In this document: positions 32,293 to 39,681 of the stretch, one piece after another | Layout: the number at the start of each line of letters is the position of its first letter | Position numbering within the stretch: position 1 is the first letter of the stretch | Origin: Candidatus Methanomethylicus mesodigestus | GTDB taxonomy: Archaea; Thermoproteota; Methanomethylicia; Methanomethylicales; Methanomethylicaceae | Assembly: GCA_001717005.1 (NCBI GenBank) | Contig: MAGS01000088.1 | Span: 53,293 to 93,266, forward strand | Direction of reading: 5' to 3' | DNA length: 39,974 bases | Made by a program: the position numbers and the translations under genes | Notes under the pieces: generated by a model | Told to the model about the DNA's origin: nothing | What the model saw: only the letters and a program-made list of their open reading frames with translations | Databases searched by the model: none

Positions 32293-32557
32293 AATCCATA
32301 ACTGGGGCTGTAATGATTGTCTGTTTGCTATTCCCCTGTAATGCTACTCGATGCCCCCTGCCGTTCCTGACTTCAATCTACCCGCGCAGCTTGATCCAGA
32401 CCTTGCCCTACGTCTTCGAGGCAGATTCCGAATATGTCTATTGATCCCCTTCTGTAAGCCGCTAGCTCAGTGAAAGCACCCTGCATTGACATCATACCTG
32501 TTATGAGGGGTGTCGGACATGCGGTGAGGAAAGACAACCATCAGCCGAGACTAAAAA

Positions 32558-32566
32558 GCTTATAAC
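32558..32566 (+). promoter_or_regulatory. TATA box for the L7Ae-S28e operon
   Basis: GCTTATAAC follows an A-rich BRE-like stretch (CTAAAAA). A start near 32590 leaves a leader of about 30 bases with GAGGTAG before the L7Ae ATG. Confidence 0.6.
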
Positions 32567-32620
32567 CACCTTCTCTTTTCTTTAACGACTTGAGCGATGA
32601 AGACATTCGAGGTAGTAGAT

Positions 32621-33256
32621 ATGTCCAAGAAACCAATGTTCGTTAGGTTTGAAGTGTCTCCTGAGATCATGGAGCGAGCTTATGAAACCGTCAAGCTGGC
32701 AAAGGACGATGGCAAGCTGAGGAAGGGCGCAAACGAGGCGACCAAGGCAGTCGAGAGGGGCATAACCCGCCTCCTTGTGATAGCCGTCGATGTAGACCCG
32801 CCTGAGATCGTTGCCCACCTTCCGCTCCTAGCCGATGAGAAGAAGATCTCGTACGTTTATGTGGACTCGAAGATCAAGCTCGGCGAGGCAGCAGGCATCG
32901 ACGTCCCGTCGGCCGCTATAGCAGTTGTCGAGGCAGGCAAGGGCAAGCCGCTGATGGACGAGGTCATCTCCAAGGTAGCCGCACTCCGCCTCAAGGGCAG
33001 CGCTGCAGAGGCTCCTGTAGCCGAGAAGCCAAAGGCAGCCGAGGAGAAGCCGAAGAAGGAAGAGCCAAAGGCAGCCGAGGAGAAGCCGAAGAAGGAAGAG
33101 CCAAAGGCAGCCGAGGAGAAGCCGAAGAAGGAAGAGGCTCCGGCAGCGAAGGCAGAGGCAGTGTCAGAGGAGAAGCCAAAGGAGAAGCCGAAGAAGAAGG
33201 CCGCCAAGAAGGCAGCTGCCCCGGAGAAACCTGCCAAGGAAGAGGGTAAGGCTTAA
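32621..33256 (+). CDS. rpl7ae: Ribosomal protein L7Ae with long charged tail
   Basis: A K-turn RNA-binding protein serving the ribosome, the C/D and H/ACA ribonucleoproteins and RNase P. The first 120 residues are standard: KPMFVRFEVSPEIMERAYET, then RKGANEATKAVERG, the K-turn-contacting segment, and LLADEKKISYVYV. After residue 125 there is a tail of about 85 residues of repeated PKAAEEKPKKEE, ending lysine-rich. I chose ATG 32621 because GAGGTAG is well spaced and the family starts MSK; ATG 32597 would add eight residues. Confidence 0.93.
   Translation: MSKKPMFVRFEVSPEIMERAYETVKLAKDDGKLRKGANEATKAVERGITRLLVIAVDVDPPEIVAHLPLLADEKKISYVYVDSKIKLGEAAGIDVPSAAIAVVEAGKGKPLMDEVISKVAALRLKGSAAEAPVAEKPKAAEEKPKKEEPKAAEEKPKKEEPKAAEEKPKKEEAPAAKAEAVSEEKPKEKPKKKAAKKAAAPEKPAKEEGKA
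33029..33136 (+). repeat. Three perfect 36-bp tandem repeats in the L7Ae tail
   Basis: Units 33029-33064, 33065-33100 and 33101-33136 are identical and each encodes PKAAEEKPKKEE. Perfect identity points to very recent duplication or ongoing slippage. Confidence 0.92.
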
Positions 33257-33290
33257 TCTCCTGCCCCTATTTTGTATGGAGGCTTGACTT

Positions 33291-33509
33291 ATGAGCAAAG
33301 ATATGGGTGAAGTTTCGCCCTCTGAAGTTATTCAGATCGTCGGCCGCACAGGCGTAACCGGAGAAGTGATACAGGTCAGGGTGCGCGTCAACGAGGGCAA
33401 GGACAAGGGAAGGATCCTGACTCGCAACGTCAAGGGCCCGATAAGGGTCGGGGACGTTCTGATGCTCAGGGAGACCGAGCGTGAGGCAAAGAAGCTCATG
33501 CCGAGGTAA
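33291..33509 (+). CDS. rps28e: Ribosomal protein S28e (eS28)
   Basis: A 72-residue archaeal/eukaryotic small-subunit protein near the mRNA exit. It has [20 protein letters not shown] and the invariant [20 protein letters not shown] near the C-terminus. ATG 33291 follows GGAGGCTTGACTT. It lies in the conserved L7Ae-S28e-L24e-ndk cluster. Confidence 0.95.
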   Translation: MSKDMGEVSPSEVIQIVGRTGVTGEVIQVRVRVNEGKDKGRILTRNVKGPIRVGDVLMLRETEREAKKLMPR

Positions 33510-33510
33510 A

Positions 33511-33520
33511 AGTTATTAAA
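33511..33520 (+). promoter_or_regulatory. Possible TATA box for L24e
   Basis: AGTTATTAAA directly follows the S28e stop and lies about 40 bases before the L24e start. It may give an extra start inside the cluster. Confidence 0.4.
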
Positions 33521-33557
33521 TTGCACAGGTTAACCGTTTTGGATTGGGGCGTTAAAG

Positions 33558-33740
33558 ATGGTCAGGGTATTCAAATGTTCGTTCTGCAGCAAGGATATGC
33601 CCGTTGGCAGTGGCATGATGTTCGTAAAGAACGACGGCACGATCCTCCGCTTCTGCTCCAGCAAATGCCGCAAGAACATGCTTGAGCTCAAGAGGGTTCC
33701 GCGCCGCTTCAAGTGGTCAGCCAAGGTGCCTAGCAAATGA
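33558..33740 (+). CDS. rpl24e: Ribosomal protein L24e (eL24)
   Basis: A 60-residue zinc-binding large-subunit protein. The TRASH/L24e zinc motif is seen as CSFCSKDMPVGSG near the N-terminus and FCSSKCRKNML near residue 34. ATG 33558 is preceded by GGGGCG. The end overlaps ndk by four bases. Confidence 0.95.
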   Translation: MVRVFKCSFCSKDMPVGSGMMFVKNDGTILRFCSSKCRKNMLELKRVPRRFKWSAKVPSK

Positions 33741-34186
33741 TCGAGCGCACCTTCGTGATGATAAAGCCAGACTCCGTGGTCCGCGGCCTCATCGGCCGGG
33801 TCCTCCAGAGGCTGGAGGCGAAGGGCCTAAAGATCGTGGGCATGAGGATGATCCGCATGTCGCAGGAGCAGGCTGGAAAGCTCTATGCCGTGCACAATGA
33901 GAAGCCTTTCTTCGGGGACCTCGTCGGCTTCATACGCTCGGCTCCGGTGGTCGTTCTGGCGATCGAGGGCGAGAGCGCGGTGGCCGTGGTCAGGCGCGTT
34001 ATAGGCGCCACCGACTCAAAGGAGGCACAGCCGGGCACCATCCGCGGCGACTTCTCGTGCTCCAAGAGCATGAACGTGATCCACGCATCGGACTCTACCG
34101 AGAACGCGGCCAAGGAGCTCTCGATATTCTTCGCGCCTTCCGATCTTGTGGAATATTCGCGGCTCGACGCAAAGTGGGTATCCTGA
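33737..34186 (+). CDS. ndk: Nucleoside diphosphate kinase
   Basis: A 149-residue enzyme balancing nucleoside triphosphates by a phospho-histidine ping-pong mechanism. IERTFVMIKPDSVVRGLIG at the start and the active-site NVIHASDS (histidine about residue 115) are present, with TIRGDF just before. It starts with ATG 33737 overlapping the L24e stop (ATGA). Its position before infB is conserved in archaea and supplies GTP for the translation GTPases. Confidence 0.95.
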   Translation: MIERTFVMIKPDSVVRGLIGRVLQRLEAKGLKIVGMRMIRMSQEQAGKLYAVHNEKPFFGDLVGFIRSAPVVVLAIEGESAVAVVRRVIGATDSKEAQPGTIRGDFSCSKSMNVIHASDSTENAAKELSIFFAPSDLVEYSRLDAKWVS

Positions 34187-34253
34187 ACCCGCCCCGCTCC
34201 GGCGCTAGCCCGCGGGCCCGGGCCATCTCCCTCCTCCCCGCAGACAGACCTCT

Positions 34254-34266
34254 ACTTTTTATAAGG
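34254..34266 (+). promoter_or_regulatory. TATA box for infB
   Basis: CTTTTTATAAGGG lies about 40 bases before the infB ATG. The expected start near 34287 leaves a leader of only about 12 bases, so translation may be nearly leaderless. Confidence 0.6.
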
Positions 34267-34298
34267 GCGGGCGTTTTTCTAAAGCAAGGCGAATCACA

Positions 34299-36096
34299 AT
34301 GCCCGTCAGACAGCCCATAGTCACCGTGCTCGGTCATGTGGACGTCGGCAAGACGCTGCTGCTGGACAAGATAAGGGGTTCTGCAGTAATGTCGCGCGAG
34401 GTTGGGGCCATGGCTGCGCAGTGAGGCGCAGTGGCAAACCCAGCACATCGGCGCAAGCTTCCTGCCAATAAGCGTGATCGAGAACTACTGCAGCGCGATA
34501 GTCAAAGGCTTCCAGTCCAAGGTGAGCATCCCCGGGATACTCATCATAGACACCCCCGGCCACGAGGTCTTCTCCAACCTCAGGATGAGGGGCGGGTCGG
34601 TGTCTGACATATCGATCCTAGTCATAGACGCGATGGAGGGCGTGGAGAAGCAGACCGAGGAGTGCATCGAGATCCTCCGTTCGCGCAAGACACCGTTCAT
34701 AATCGCCGCGAACAAGATCGACAAGGTTGCCGGCTGGGTCCCGCACCCCGACAAATCGTTCCTAGATGCGCTGAAGCTCCAGACGCCCCTGGTCCAGAAC
34801 CGGGTCGACGAGAAGATATACCGCATCGTTGGCGGCATGGCAAGGTTCGGCTTCTCGTCAGACAGGTACGACAGGATACGCGACTTCACGAAGGCGGTGG
34901 CCATAATCCCCACCAGCGCCACGACCGGGGAGGGCATACCCGAGTTGCTGGCCCTCCTATGCGGGCTCGTGCAGCAGTACCTCGTCAAGCGCCTCGGCGT
35001 CACCGACGGCCCTGGCAGGGGCGTCATACTCGAGACGAAGGAGGAGCCCGGCCTGGGCAGCACAATAGACATGATACTCTACGACGGCGTGATCAACAAG
35101 GGCGACCGGATAGTCATCGGCAGCTTCGACGGCCCGCAGGTCGCCAAGATACGCGCGCTGCTGCTCCCGAAGCCTATGAACGACACCATGGACCCGGAGG
35201 ACAAGTTCCAGTCCGTGGAATCGGTCGCCGCCGCCGCCGGGGTGAAGATCGTCGCCCCGTCACTGGACAAAGCAGTGGCAGGCGCCCCGGTAATGGTTGC
35301 GAACGACGAGGAGTCGCTCCAGTCCGTCTCCAAGAAGATCAAGGAGGAGATGTCCGAACTCAGGTTCTCCTCCGACAACGAGGGCGTGATCGTGAAGGCC
35401 GACACTCTGGGCTCGCTCGAGGCGCTCGTGAAGTTCCTCAAGGATCAGGGCGTGCCGGTGAGGATCTCCGAGATCGGCCCGGTGAGCAGGCGGGACCTGA
35501 TAGAGGCGGGCATAGTGAAGCGCAGCAAGCCCGAGCTGGCGGCGGTCGTGGGCTTCAACATCAAGGTTACCCCCGAGGCCGAGGCAGAGGCTAAGGAGTG
35601 GGGGGTCCCCGTCTTCACCAGCAACGTGATCTATCATATCGTGGACGACTTCAAGGTCTGGTCCTCCAAGCTTGTGGACGACATGCGAAACCGCGAGTTC
35701 AGCTCCATAGTGAGGCCGGGGGAGATCAAGATACTGCCCGGCTGCATCTTCAGGAAGAACTCGCCTCCGATAGCCGGGGTGGAGGTTATGGGCGGGGCGA
35801 TCAAGCCGGGATACACCCTCATGAAGGCGAGCCTAGAGCACATTGGCAGCATCAAGGAGATCCAGGACAACGGGAAGAACCTCCAGGAGGCAAAGCGCGG
35901 CGACAAGATCGCGATCTCGCTCAAGTCCGACATAACGCTCGGCAGGCAGGTGGTGGAGGGCGAGCCCCTGTACGTATCGATTCCCGACAACGACATCTTC
36001 CTGCTGAAGGAGAAGTACAAGGATAAGCTGGGCGAGGACGAACTGGCGATCATCGAAAAGATCACCGCCATCAAGTGGAAGCGCTCATCGTTCTAA
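34299..36096 (+). CDS. infB: Translation initiation factor aIF5B, interrupted by a 25-nt BHB intron
   Basis: A GTPase that joins the ribosomal subunits and helps place initiator tRNA. Exon 1 is 34299-34412 (38 codons, [20 protein letters not shown] with the G1 motif). Exon 2 is 34438-36096. Joining them gives 590 residues, the usual archaeal length, with an unbroken switch I region, [12 protein letters not shown]. Other motifs: G3 DTPGHEVF, G4 ANKIDK, G5 SATTGEG, then beta-barrel domains and the C-terminal helix domain. Without splicing the frame stops at TGA 34422-34424 after 41 residues, and exon 2 has no credible start (an ATG at 34402 lies out of register with the family). G1 has Val where GHVDHGKT is usual. 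Confidence 0.88.
34413..34437 (+). other. Putative protein-coding BHB intron in infB, 25 nt
   Basis: The outer helix is GTTGGG (34401-34406) with CCCAGC (34439-34444). The central helix is GCCA (34407-34410) with TGGC (34432-34435). The 5' bulge is TGG (34411-34413) and the 3' bulge AAA (34436-34438). The inner helix is CTGCGC (34414-34419) with GCGCAG (34426-34431), loop AGTGAG. Cutting after the second base of each bulge, as the archaeal splicing endonuclease does, removes exactly 25 nt and joins ATG to ACC in phase 0. Confidence 0.88.
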
Positions 36097-36141
36097 ATTG
36101 GGCGCCGCCCACTTCCCCAACGCCCGACCGAGTGCGAAAGG

Positions 36142-36150
36142 GATATAAAC
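36142..36150 (+). promoter_or_regulatory. TATA box for the S6e-aIF2gamma operon
   Basis: GATATAAAC with an upstream GAAAGG BRE-like segment lies about 55 bases before the S6e start. Confidence 0.55.
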
Positions 36151-36199
36151 TAAAATAGGTTTTTGACTTCTATCAATAACAGTTACTGCGGTGATCTGA

Positions 36200-36565
36200 T
36201 TGGTAGAGTTCAAACTCGTATTATCGAACCCTGCAGATGGGAAATCGAAGACGATAACCGTAGCCGACGCGCAAGCCCAGTCATTCATAGGGCTCAGGAT
36301 CAAGGACGAATTCAACGCCGACGCATACGGGTTCCCCGGCCAGATGGCTGTAATCACGGGCGGGAGCGACAAGAGCGGAATCCCGCTTAGGGGGGACATC
36401 CCGGGCGGGTCAAAGAGGCGCATACTCCTTGCCGGCCCTCCGGGCTACAAACCAAAGAATGACGGCGAGCGGCAGAGGAAGCTCGTAAGGGGAAGCATGA
36501 TAACCGAAGACATAGTCCAGATAAACGCGACTCTGACCGTTGCACAAGCAGGGAAGAAGTCTTGA
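36200..36565 (+). CDS. rps6e: Ribosomal protein S6e (eS6)
   Basis: A 121-residue archaeal/eukaryotic small-subunit protein. FKLVLSNPADGKSKTITVAD, then FPGQMAVITGGSDKSGIPLR and the RRILLAGPPGYKP segment are diagnostic. It starts at TTG 36200, preceded by GCGGTGATCTGA. The stop overlaps the TTG start of aIF2-gamma. Confidence 0.94.
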   Translation: MVEFKLVLSNPADGKSKTITVADAQAQSFIGLRIKDEFNADAYGFPGQMAVITGGSDKSGIPLRGDIPGGSKRRILLAGPPGYKPKNDGERQRKLVRGSMITEDIVQINATLTVAQAGKKS

Positions 36566-37797
36566 GCGATGATAAGCGGCAGCCCGAATGCAACATAGGC
36601 CTTACCGGTCACGTCGACCATGGCAAGACCACAGTCGTCGCTGCCCTCAGCGGGACCTGGGCGGCCCACCACAGCGAGGAGCTGAAGAGGGGCATCACAA
36701 TCAAGCTGGGTTACGCTGACACCGTCTTCCGGAAGTGCCCGAAGTGCCAAGAGCCGGAGTGCTACACGACCGCGGAGAAGTGCCCTGTGCACAACGTCGC
36801 GACGGACTGCCTCCGAAAAGTCTCCTTCGTAGACGCCCCGGGTCACGAGAGCCTCATGGCAACCATGCTCTCCGGGTCAGCGCTCATGGACGGCGCGATG
36901 CTGATCATCTCTGCCGCAGAGGACTGCCCGCAGCCACAGACGCGCGAGCACCTCGTGGCGCTTGAGATCATCGGCGTGAAGAACATAGTCATAGTGCAGA
37001 ACAAGATCGATGCCGTAGACCAGGAGAAGGTCGAGGCGAACTACAGGCAGATTGTAGAGTTCACAAAGGGGACGATTGCGGAGGGCGCTCCGATAATCCC
37101 CGTCTCCGCGCTGCACTGCGCGAACATAGACTACCTGATAGGAACTCTGCAGGAGCGCATCCCGACGCCAAGGCGGGACCCCACAAAGCCCGCGAGGCTC
37201 TACGTGGCGAGGTCCTTCGACGTGAACATGCCCGGCATGACCGTCGACAAGCTCCGGGGCGGCGTCGTGGGCGGATCCCTGCTGCAGGGCAAGTTCAATG
37301 TAGGCGACGAGATCGAGATCAGGCCCGGCACAAAGATTGAGCAGGGCGGGAAGGTTTCATATGAGCCGATCTGCACCTTCATCTCAAGCCTCATGTCGGG
37401 CAGCACTGTGGTGAGCGAGGTCGGCCCAGGAGGGCTCGTGGGCCTCGGAACCATGCTCGACCCGACCCTCACGAAGGCAGACAGCCTCGTGGGCAGCGTC
37501 GTTGGGAAGCCCGGTTCGCTGCCCCCCACCAGGGTGGAGCTGAAGCTGAAGGTTACGCTCCTCGACAGGGTTGTCGGCACCAAGGAGATGCAGAAGGTTG
37601 AGCACCTGAAGGCAAGGGAGAACCTGATGCTGGTCGTTGGGTCGTCGGTGACCGTGGGGGCAGTCACTGCTGCCTACAAGGACGATGCGCAGCTGCTCCT
37701 CAAGCGCCCAGTGTGCGTAGAGGACGGGGCGCGCGTGGCGATCAGCAGGATGCTGGCGGGAAGGTGGCGGCTGATCGGCTATGGCTTCGTCCAGTAG
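36562..37797 (+). CDS. eif2g: Translation initiation factor aIF2 gamma subunit
   Basis: A 411-residue GTPase that carries initiator Met-tRNA to the small subunit with alpha and beta subunits. G1 GLTGHVDHGKTT (about residues 13-24), G3 DAPGHESLM and G4 VQNKIDAVD are intact. A zinc-knuckle-like segment (CPKCQEPECYTTAEKCPVH) lies after switch I, and two beta-barrel domains follow. The TTG start at 36562 overlaps the S6e stop; ATG codons appear only further in. It overlaps the PIN gene by 17 bases. Confidence 0.95.
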   Translation: MSDDKRQPECNIGLTGHVDHGKTTVVAALSGTWAAHHSEELKRGITIKLGYADTVFRKCPKCQEPECYTTAEKCPVHNVATDCLRKVSFVDAPGHESLMATMLSGSALMDGAMLIISAAEDCPQPQTREHLVALEIIGVKNIVIVQNKIDAVDQEKVEANYRQIVEFTKGTIAEGAPIIPVSALHCANIDYLIGTLQERIPTPRRDPTKPARLYVARSFDVNMPGMTVDKLRGGVVGGSLLQGKFNVGDEIEIRPGTKIEQGGKVSYEPICTFISSLMSGSTVVSEVGPGGLVGLGTMLDPTLTKADSLVGSVVGKPGSLPPTRVELKLKVTLLDRVVGTKEMQKVEHLKARENLMLVVGSSVTVGAVTAAYKDDAQLLLKRPVCVEDGARVAISRMLAGRWRLIGYGFVQ

Positions 37798-38197
37798 TCC
37801 CAAGGGGCCGCTGCTCACTGTCATTCTCGACACCAATATCCTGATCTACTCCGCGTCCCAGCCATTCGACATAGCCCACTCCCTGGAGCAGAGGTCGCTG
37901 AACTCTGTCCTTGTCCCGTCGTTCGTCATCGCCGAGCTGGAGTGCCTGGCGAGGGGATCGAGGAAGAGGAGCAAGGTGGCCGCGCTGGCCCTGAGGATAG
38001 CGTCGCAGTTCAAGGCGATCCAGGCGAGCGTGGACGGGCGGACCGTCGACGACAAGCTGGCCAACCTGGCGGCGCGGGAGGGCTACATAGTCGCGACCGC
38101 GGACTCCCCGCTCCGCAGGAGGCTGCTGGCGATGGACGTCCCCGTCATCTACCTCAAGGACGGCAGGCTGATCACCGAGCACGTCCCCCTCGAGTGA
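37781..38197 (+). CDS. PIN-domain protein, Fcf1/Utp24-like
   Basis: A 138-residue PIN-fold nuclease. Acidic active-site positions are visible: VILDTNILI, the glutamate in IAELECLARG, DDKLANLAARE and the aspartate in ATADSPLRRRL. Archaeal PIN proteins at this place between aIF2-gamma and rpoE resemble eukaryotic Fcf1, which cleaves pre-rRNA; a role in ribosomal RNA processing is therefore likely but inferred. ATG 37781 lies inside the end of aIF2-gamma. No antitoxin gene is adjacent, which argues against a VapC toxin. Confidence 0.87.
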   Translation: MASSSSPKGPLLTVILDTNILIYSASQPFDIAHSLEQRSLNSVLVPSFVIAELECLARGSRKRSKVAALALRIASQFKAIQASVDGRTVDDKLANLAAREGYIVATADSPLRRRLLAMDVPVIYLKDGRLITEHVPLE

Positions 38198-38249
38198 CCG
38201 CCCCGGCCCGGCGCCGCGCATGAACAGCCGCTACCTGTATCTGCACTAA

Positions 38250-38259
38250 GTTTTTATAG
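38250..38259 (+). promoter_or_regulatory. TATA box for rpoE
   Basis: GTTTTTATAG lies in the 110-base gap after the PIN gene, about 50 bases before the GTG start of rpoE. The predicted start is near 38283. Confidence 0.6.
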
Positions 38260-38307
38260 CCCTTTGAGTAGCCTTATCCAATAATCATTAACTTCTGGTG
38301 ATTGTTA

Positions 38308-38910
38308 GTGTATAAGCTTCTCCACATGAATGATGTAGTCCGAATTCCGCCGGAGAAGTTCGGGCGCTCTCTGGACCAGATCGCATCCGAGGTGCTGCGC
38401 TCAAATTACGAGGACGTTGTCATGCGCGAGTTCGGCATCGTTCTGGCCATCCTTAACGTTGAGGTCAAGGGCTTTGGCAAGATACTGCCCGGCGACGGGG
38501 CGCTCTTCTACAAGGCGTCATTTGACATGCTCGTTCTCATGCCCATGATGCAGGAGGTCGTCGAGGGCGAGGTCGTCGAGGTCAACGACTATGGCATATT
38601 CGTCAGGATAGGTCCAATCGACGGGCTGGTCCACGTCTCCCAGATCATGGATGATTACATAACCCACGACCAGAAGAGGAACGCCCTGATAGGAAGGGAG
38701 AGCCAGCGCATAATCGAGAAGGGCAACTTCGTGAGGGCAAGGGTCAGCACGGTGAGCCTGAGCAGGGGCGGCTCCACGCGCAGCAAGATAGGCATGACGA
38801 TGCGGCAGCCATTCCTAGGCTCGACGACGTGGATCGAGGCGGACCTGAAGAAGCTCCGCGGGGAGAAGGCAGAGGTCGCCGAGCAAGCCCCACAGGGTGA
38901 GAAGAAATGA
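38308..38910 (+). CDS. rpoE: RNA polymerase subunit E (Rpo7)
   Basis: A 200-residue stalk subunit, equivalent to Rpb7, that binds emerging RNA and helps open the promoter. The N-terminal tip domain (YKLLHMNDVVRIPPEKFGR) and the S1 RNA-binding domain (about residues 80-165: GEVVEVNDYGIFVRIGPIDG, LVHVSQIMDDY) are present. I chose GTG 38308 because the family begins MYK and GGTGATT lies just upstream. The stop overlaps spt4. Confidence 0.94.
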   Translation: MYKLLHMNDVVRIPPEKFGRSLDQIASEVLRSNYEDVVMREFGIVLAILNVEVKGFGKILPGDGALFYKASFDMLVLMPMMQEVVEGEVVEVNDYGIFVRIGPIDGLVHVSQIMDDYITHDQKRNALIGRESQRIIEKGNFVRARVSTVSLSRGGSTRSKIGMTMRQPFLGSTTWIEADLKKLRGEKAEVAEQAPQGEKK

Positions 38911-39125
38911 GCAGAACAGGAAAGGACGCCCCGTCATCAACGAAGTACGCGTGCCGCAAGTGCAAGATCATACTGACCGAGGACCAGACCAAATGCCCGA
39001 TCTGCGGGGGTAGCGACATCTCCGACGAGTGGAGCGGCATAATCATCATAATGGACCTGAACGCGCAGCTCGCCAGCGCCATAGGCGCGAAGCAGATTGG
39101 AAGATACGCCATCAAGGTGCGGTAA
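38907..39125 (+). CDS. spt4: Transcription elongation factor Spt4 (RpoE'')
   Basis: A 72-residue zinc-ribbon protein that pairs with Spt5 on the polymerase clamp and aids processivity. CRKC near residue 16 and CPIC near residue 31 form the zinc site; the SDEWSGIIIIMD strand is typical. ATG 38907 overlaps the rpoE stop (ATGA). Confidence 0.94.
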   Translation: MSRTGKDAPSSTKYACRKCKIILTEDQTKCPICGGSDISDEWSGIIIIMDLNAQLASAIGAKQIGRYAIKVR

Positions 39126-39128
39126 GCG

Positions 39129-39647
39129 TTGGGCCTCCTGAGGATGCCTGATTCCCTCAGGGGCGAGCTATCGAAGACTTTTGGCATTCTCCTGACCGGC
39201 ACGCCCGGCGAGAACGTGCAGAGCGCACTGAGGATAATCCGTTCAAGGCGCCCCCCGAAGGTGATCATCGTAGGCGACTTCACCCTCCATCACTTCTTGG
39301 AGGCCGGCTTCAGACCAGACATCGGGATATTCGACACGAAGACGCGCAGGTCCGACTTCGTCGGTGCCATCGACGTGGCGGACGCCATACGGGTCCGGAA
39401 CCCTCAGGGTTGCATCACCGACGGCGCCGCTGCCGCGCTGGGGCGGGCGCTCCTATCTGGGGAGCCTGCCATGATCCTGGTCGACGGGGAGGAGGACCTG
39501 CTCTCCCTGACTGCCATAGAGAAGAGCCCGCTAGGCTCGCTCGTCATATACGGGATGCCGAAGAGGGGGATGATCGTGCTGACCGTCGATGAAGAGATAA
39601 AAGAGCGGATAGGCGGGCTGCTGAAGAAGTTCACAAGGGAGGAGTGA
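39129..39647 (+). CDS. GTP-dependent dephospho-CoA kinase (DUF359)
   Basis: A 172-residue archaeal enzyme adding the 3'-phosphate in the last step of coenzyme A synthesis, using GTP. The family pattern IIVGDFTLHHFLEAG, DIGIFDTKTRR, VRNPQGCITDGAAAALGRAL and LVDGEEDLLSLTAIEKSPLG is clear, including the conserved GEEDLL acidic cluster. It starts with TTG 39129, three bases after spt4, an arrangement common in archaea. Confidence 0.9.
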   Translation: MGLLRMPDSLRGELSKTFGILLTGTPGENVQSALRIIRSRRPPKVIIVGDFTLHHFLEAGFRPDIGIFDTKTRRSDFVGAIDVADAIRVRNPQGCITDGAAAALGRALLSGEPAMILVDGEEDLLSLTAIEKSPLGSLVIYGMPKRGMIVLTVDEEIKERIGGLLKKFTREE

Positions 39648-39667
39648 CGGCGCGCCTAGGCGCGCCG
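39648..39667. terminator. 20-nt perfect palindrome between convergent genes
   Basis: The 20 bases from 39648 to 39667 equal their own reverse complement. They lie right after one stop codon and 14 bases before the end of the gene on the other strand. A hairpin here could serve as a two-way terminator. No T tract follows on the plus strand. Confidence 0.45.
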
Positions 39668-39681
39668 CCTCGTGCCCCCTG

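Larger units (their letters stand above)
32272..32596. other. Intergenic gap of 325 bases without a gene
   Basis: After the surface-protein stop there is a T run at 32285-32292 that probably terminates its message. No plausible frame or complete tRNA is visible in the middle. A TATA element for L7Ae lies at the right end. Confidence 0.6.

Noticed and set aside
32455-32530. tRNA-like stretch containing TAGCTCAGT
   Set aside because: It resembles a D arm only. No T loop, acceptor pairing or CCA could be found nearby, even allowing short introns.
34402-34440. ATG at 34402 as the true start of a shorter aIF5B
   Set aside because: It would lose the G1 P-loop, which is present upstream in the other frame, and would begin with residues unlike the family. 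The intron model keeps all motifs.
37781-38197. VapC-type toxin
   Set aside because: The PIN protein has no antitoxin partner and lies in the conserved aIF2gamma-rpoE context, which fits the Fcf1-like group.
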